6,657 nt of DNA from Marinosulfonomonas sp. (GTDB taxonomy: Bacteria; Pseudomonadota; Alphaproteobacteria; Rhodobacterales; Rhodobacteraceae): assembly GCA_015494385.1 (NCBI GenBank), contig WGBJ01000059.1, forward strand, positions 1-6,657, given 5' to 3'. Positions 5,846 to 6,657 of this stretch are shown in pieces; position 1 is the first letter of the stretch; each line of letters starts with the position of its first letter. The notes beneath the pieces are model-generated. The model was not told the origin of the DNA. It searched no databases and worked only from the letters and a program-made list of their open reading frames with translations. The position numbers were made by a program, and so were the translations under genes.

Positions 5846-6504
5846 TTGGCAAGATTTCGGGGCGGCTGGAATATCGCGCGGGCGATCATGTGCTGATCGA
5901 CGTGCGCGGCGTTGGCTATATCGTTTATGTATCGGATCGCACCATGGCGACCCTGCCGGCCAATGGCGAGGCACTGGCGCTGTTCACCGACCTGCTGGTG
6001 CGCGAGGATAACCTGCAACTGTTCGGCTTCACCACCTTGCTGGAAAAGGAATGGCACCGGCTGCTGATGGGCGTTCAGGGGATCGGGGCCAAAGCCTCGA
6101 TGGCTATTCTGGGCACATTGGGTGCCGAAGGGGTCAGCCGCGCAATCGCCTTAGGCGACATAAACGCGGTGAAGGCGGCCAAAGGGGTCGGCCCGAAAAC
6201 CGCGCAGCGGGTGGTGCTGGAACTAAAAGACAAAGCCCCCGCCGTGATGGCGATGGGCGGCACAATGGCGGCCGCGCAGGGTGACGTTGTGGCCGAGGTC
6301 GAAGTGATCGAAACACCCGTGGTTGCCGCCGCTGCGCCAACATCGGCGGCGGCCCAGAGCGAGGCCTTGTCGGCCTTGGGCAATCTTGGCTACGCACCTG
6401 CGGATGCTTCAATGGCGGTGGCGCAGGCGGCGGGCGAAAACCCCGATGCCGACACGCCCGATCTGATCCGCGCGGCGCTGAAACTGCTGGCACCAAAGGG
6501 GTGA
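5842..6504 (+). CDS. ruvA: Holliday junction branch migration protein RuvA
   Basis: A 220-aa RuvA, which binds the four-way junction as a tetramer and loads the RuvB motor. Domain I (about 1-64) is the OB fold beginning [12 protein letters not shown]; its acidic pin Glu55-Asp56 ([10 protein letters not shown]) is at the E. coli position. Domain II (about 65-135) holds two helix-hairpin-helix motifs, [17 protein letters not shown] (74-90) and [18 protein letters not shown] (111-128). A long Ala/Val-rich linker (about 132-172) leads to domain III (about 173-219), the RuvB-binding three-helix bundle ([20 protein letters not shown]). It is about 17 residues longer than E. coli RuvA (203 aa), all of the excess apparently in the linker. 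The start overlaps the ruvC stop by four bases; no strong ribosome binding site precedes it, which supports coupling. Confidence 0.97.
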   Translation: MIGKISGRLEYRAGDHVLIDVRGVGYIVYVSDRTMATLPANGEALALFTDLLVREDNLQLFGFTTLLEKEWHRLLMGVQGIGAKASMAILGTLGAEGVSRAIALGDINAVKAAKGVGPKTAQRVVLELKDKAPAVMAMGGTMAAAQGDVVAEVEVIETPVVAAAAPTSAAAQSEALSALGNLGYAPADASMAVAQAAGENPDADTPDLIRAALKLLAPKG

Positions 6505-6508
6505 TTGA

Positions 6509-6657
6509 ATGACCGAACCCGACCCCACATTGCGCCCCGAACCACGGCCCGAGGATGCGGATCGCGCCTTGCGCCCGCAGGTGCTGGATGAATTCATCGG
6601 TCAGGCCGAGGCGCGGGCGAACCTGCGGGTGTTCATCGAAAGCGCACGGATGCGCAA
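6509..6657 (+). CDS. ruvB: Holliday junction DNA helicase RuvB, N-terminal part (cut by window end)
   Basis: The first 49 codons of RuvB, the hexameric AAA+ ATPase that drives branch migration on RuvA-bound junctions. After a variable acidic/proline-rich start ([17 protein letters not shown]) comes the conserved RuvB N-terminal block [20 protein letters not shown] followed by [10 protein letters not shown], where the RPxxLDEFIGQ pattern is diagnostic. Walker A and B motifs lie beyond the window. The ATG at 6509 is four bases after the ruvA stop, with AAGGGG at 6496-6501 inside the end of ruvA as ribosome binding site, so it is the third gene of the ruvCAB operon. Confidence 0.95.
   Translation, partial: MTEPDPTLRPEPRPEDADRALRPQVLDEFIGQAEARANLRVFIESARMR

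Noticed and set aside
1..6657. Search for CRISPR arrays, tRNA or rRNA genes, insertion sequences, phage or defence genes
   Set aside because: No regularly spaced direct repeats, no tRNA-like cloverleaf, no transposase or integrase frame and no defence-type domains were found; the window is mainly housekeeping.

Overview
The window reads as chromosomal DNA of an alphaproteobacterium, most likely Rhodobacterales (Roseobacter/Rhodobacter group). The reasons are the GC-rich codon use, a short DUF1127 protein, the ruvC-ruvA-ruvB gene order with an ATGA overlap, and the alphaproteobacterial flavour of PrmA and RuvA. The placement rests on protein and motif recognition only, not on a database search. 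Almost everything is ordinary chromosomal content, and I see no phage, plasmid, CRISPR, toxin-antitoxin or defence genes.

Left part (1-3188): a possible 3' end of a rightward gene stops at 54. It faces a leftward YeeE/YedE-family sulfur-compound transporter (55-1116). Divergent from that transporter is an MFS permease (1234-2475), followed after 59 bp by msrA for methionine sulfoxide reductase A (2535-3188). The 117-bp divergent intergenic region carries a good FNR/FnrL-type box (1174-1187), placed best for control of the transporter.

Middle part (3189-4743): a 184-bp gap between msrA and prmA is dominated by a long imperfect inverted repeat (3227-3341) that looks like a small MITE-type or structured intergenic element. 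Then come prmA (ribosomal protein L11 methyltransferase, 3373-4248) and an unrecognised 115-aa single-pass membrane protein (4345-4692). A strong hairpin with A and T tracts on both sides (4711-4743) separates that gene from the leftward DUF1127 gene (4763-4996) and can terminate both.

Right part (4997-6657): a 342-bp divergent intergenic region holds the DUF1127 promoter area and the ruvC promoter area, with two near-match alphaproteobacterial LexA boxes ahead of ruvC. The Holliday-junction operon follows: ruvC (5339-5845), ruvA (5842-6504) and the first 49 codons of ruvB (6509 to the window end). RuvA and RuvB form the branch-migration motor and RuvC resolves the junction, so these three genes work as one unit. 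The left half has a loose sulfur/redox theme (sulfur transporter, FNR box, MsrA), which is inference. The most useful things to check are the inverted repeat, the FNR box and the LexA-like boxes.
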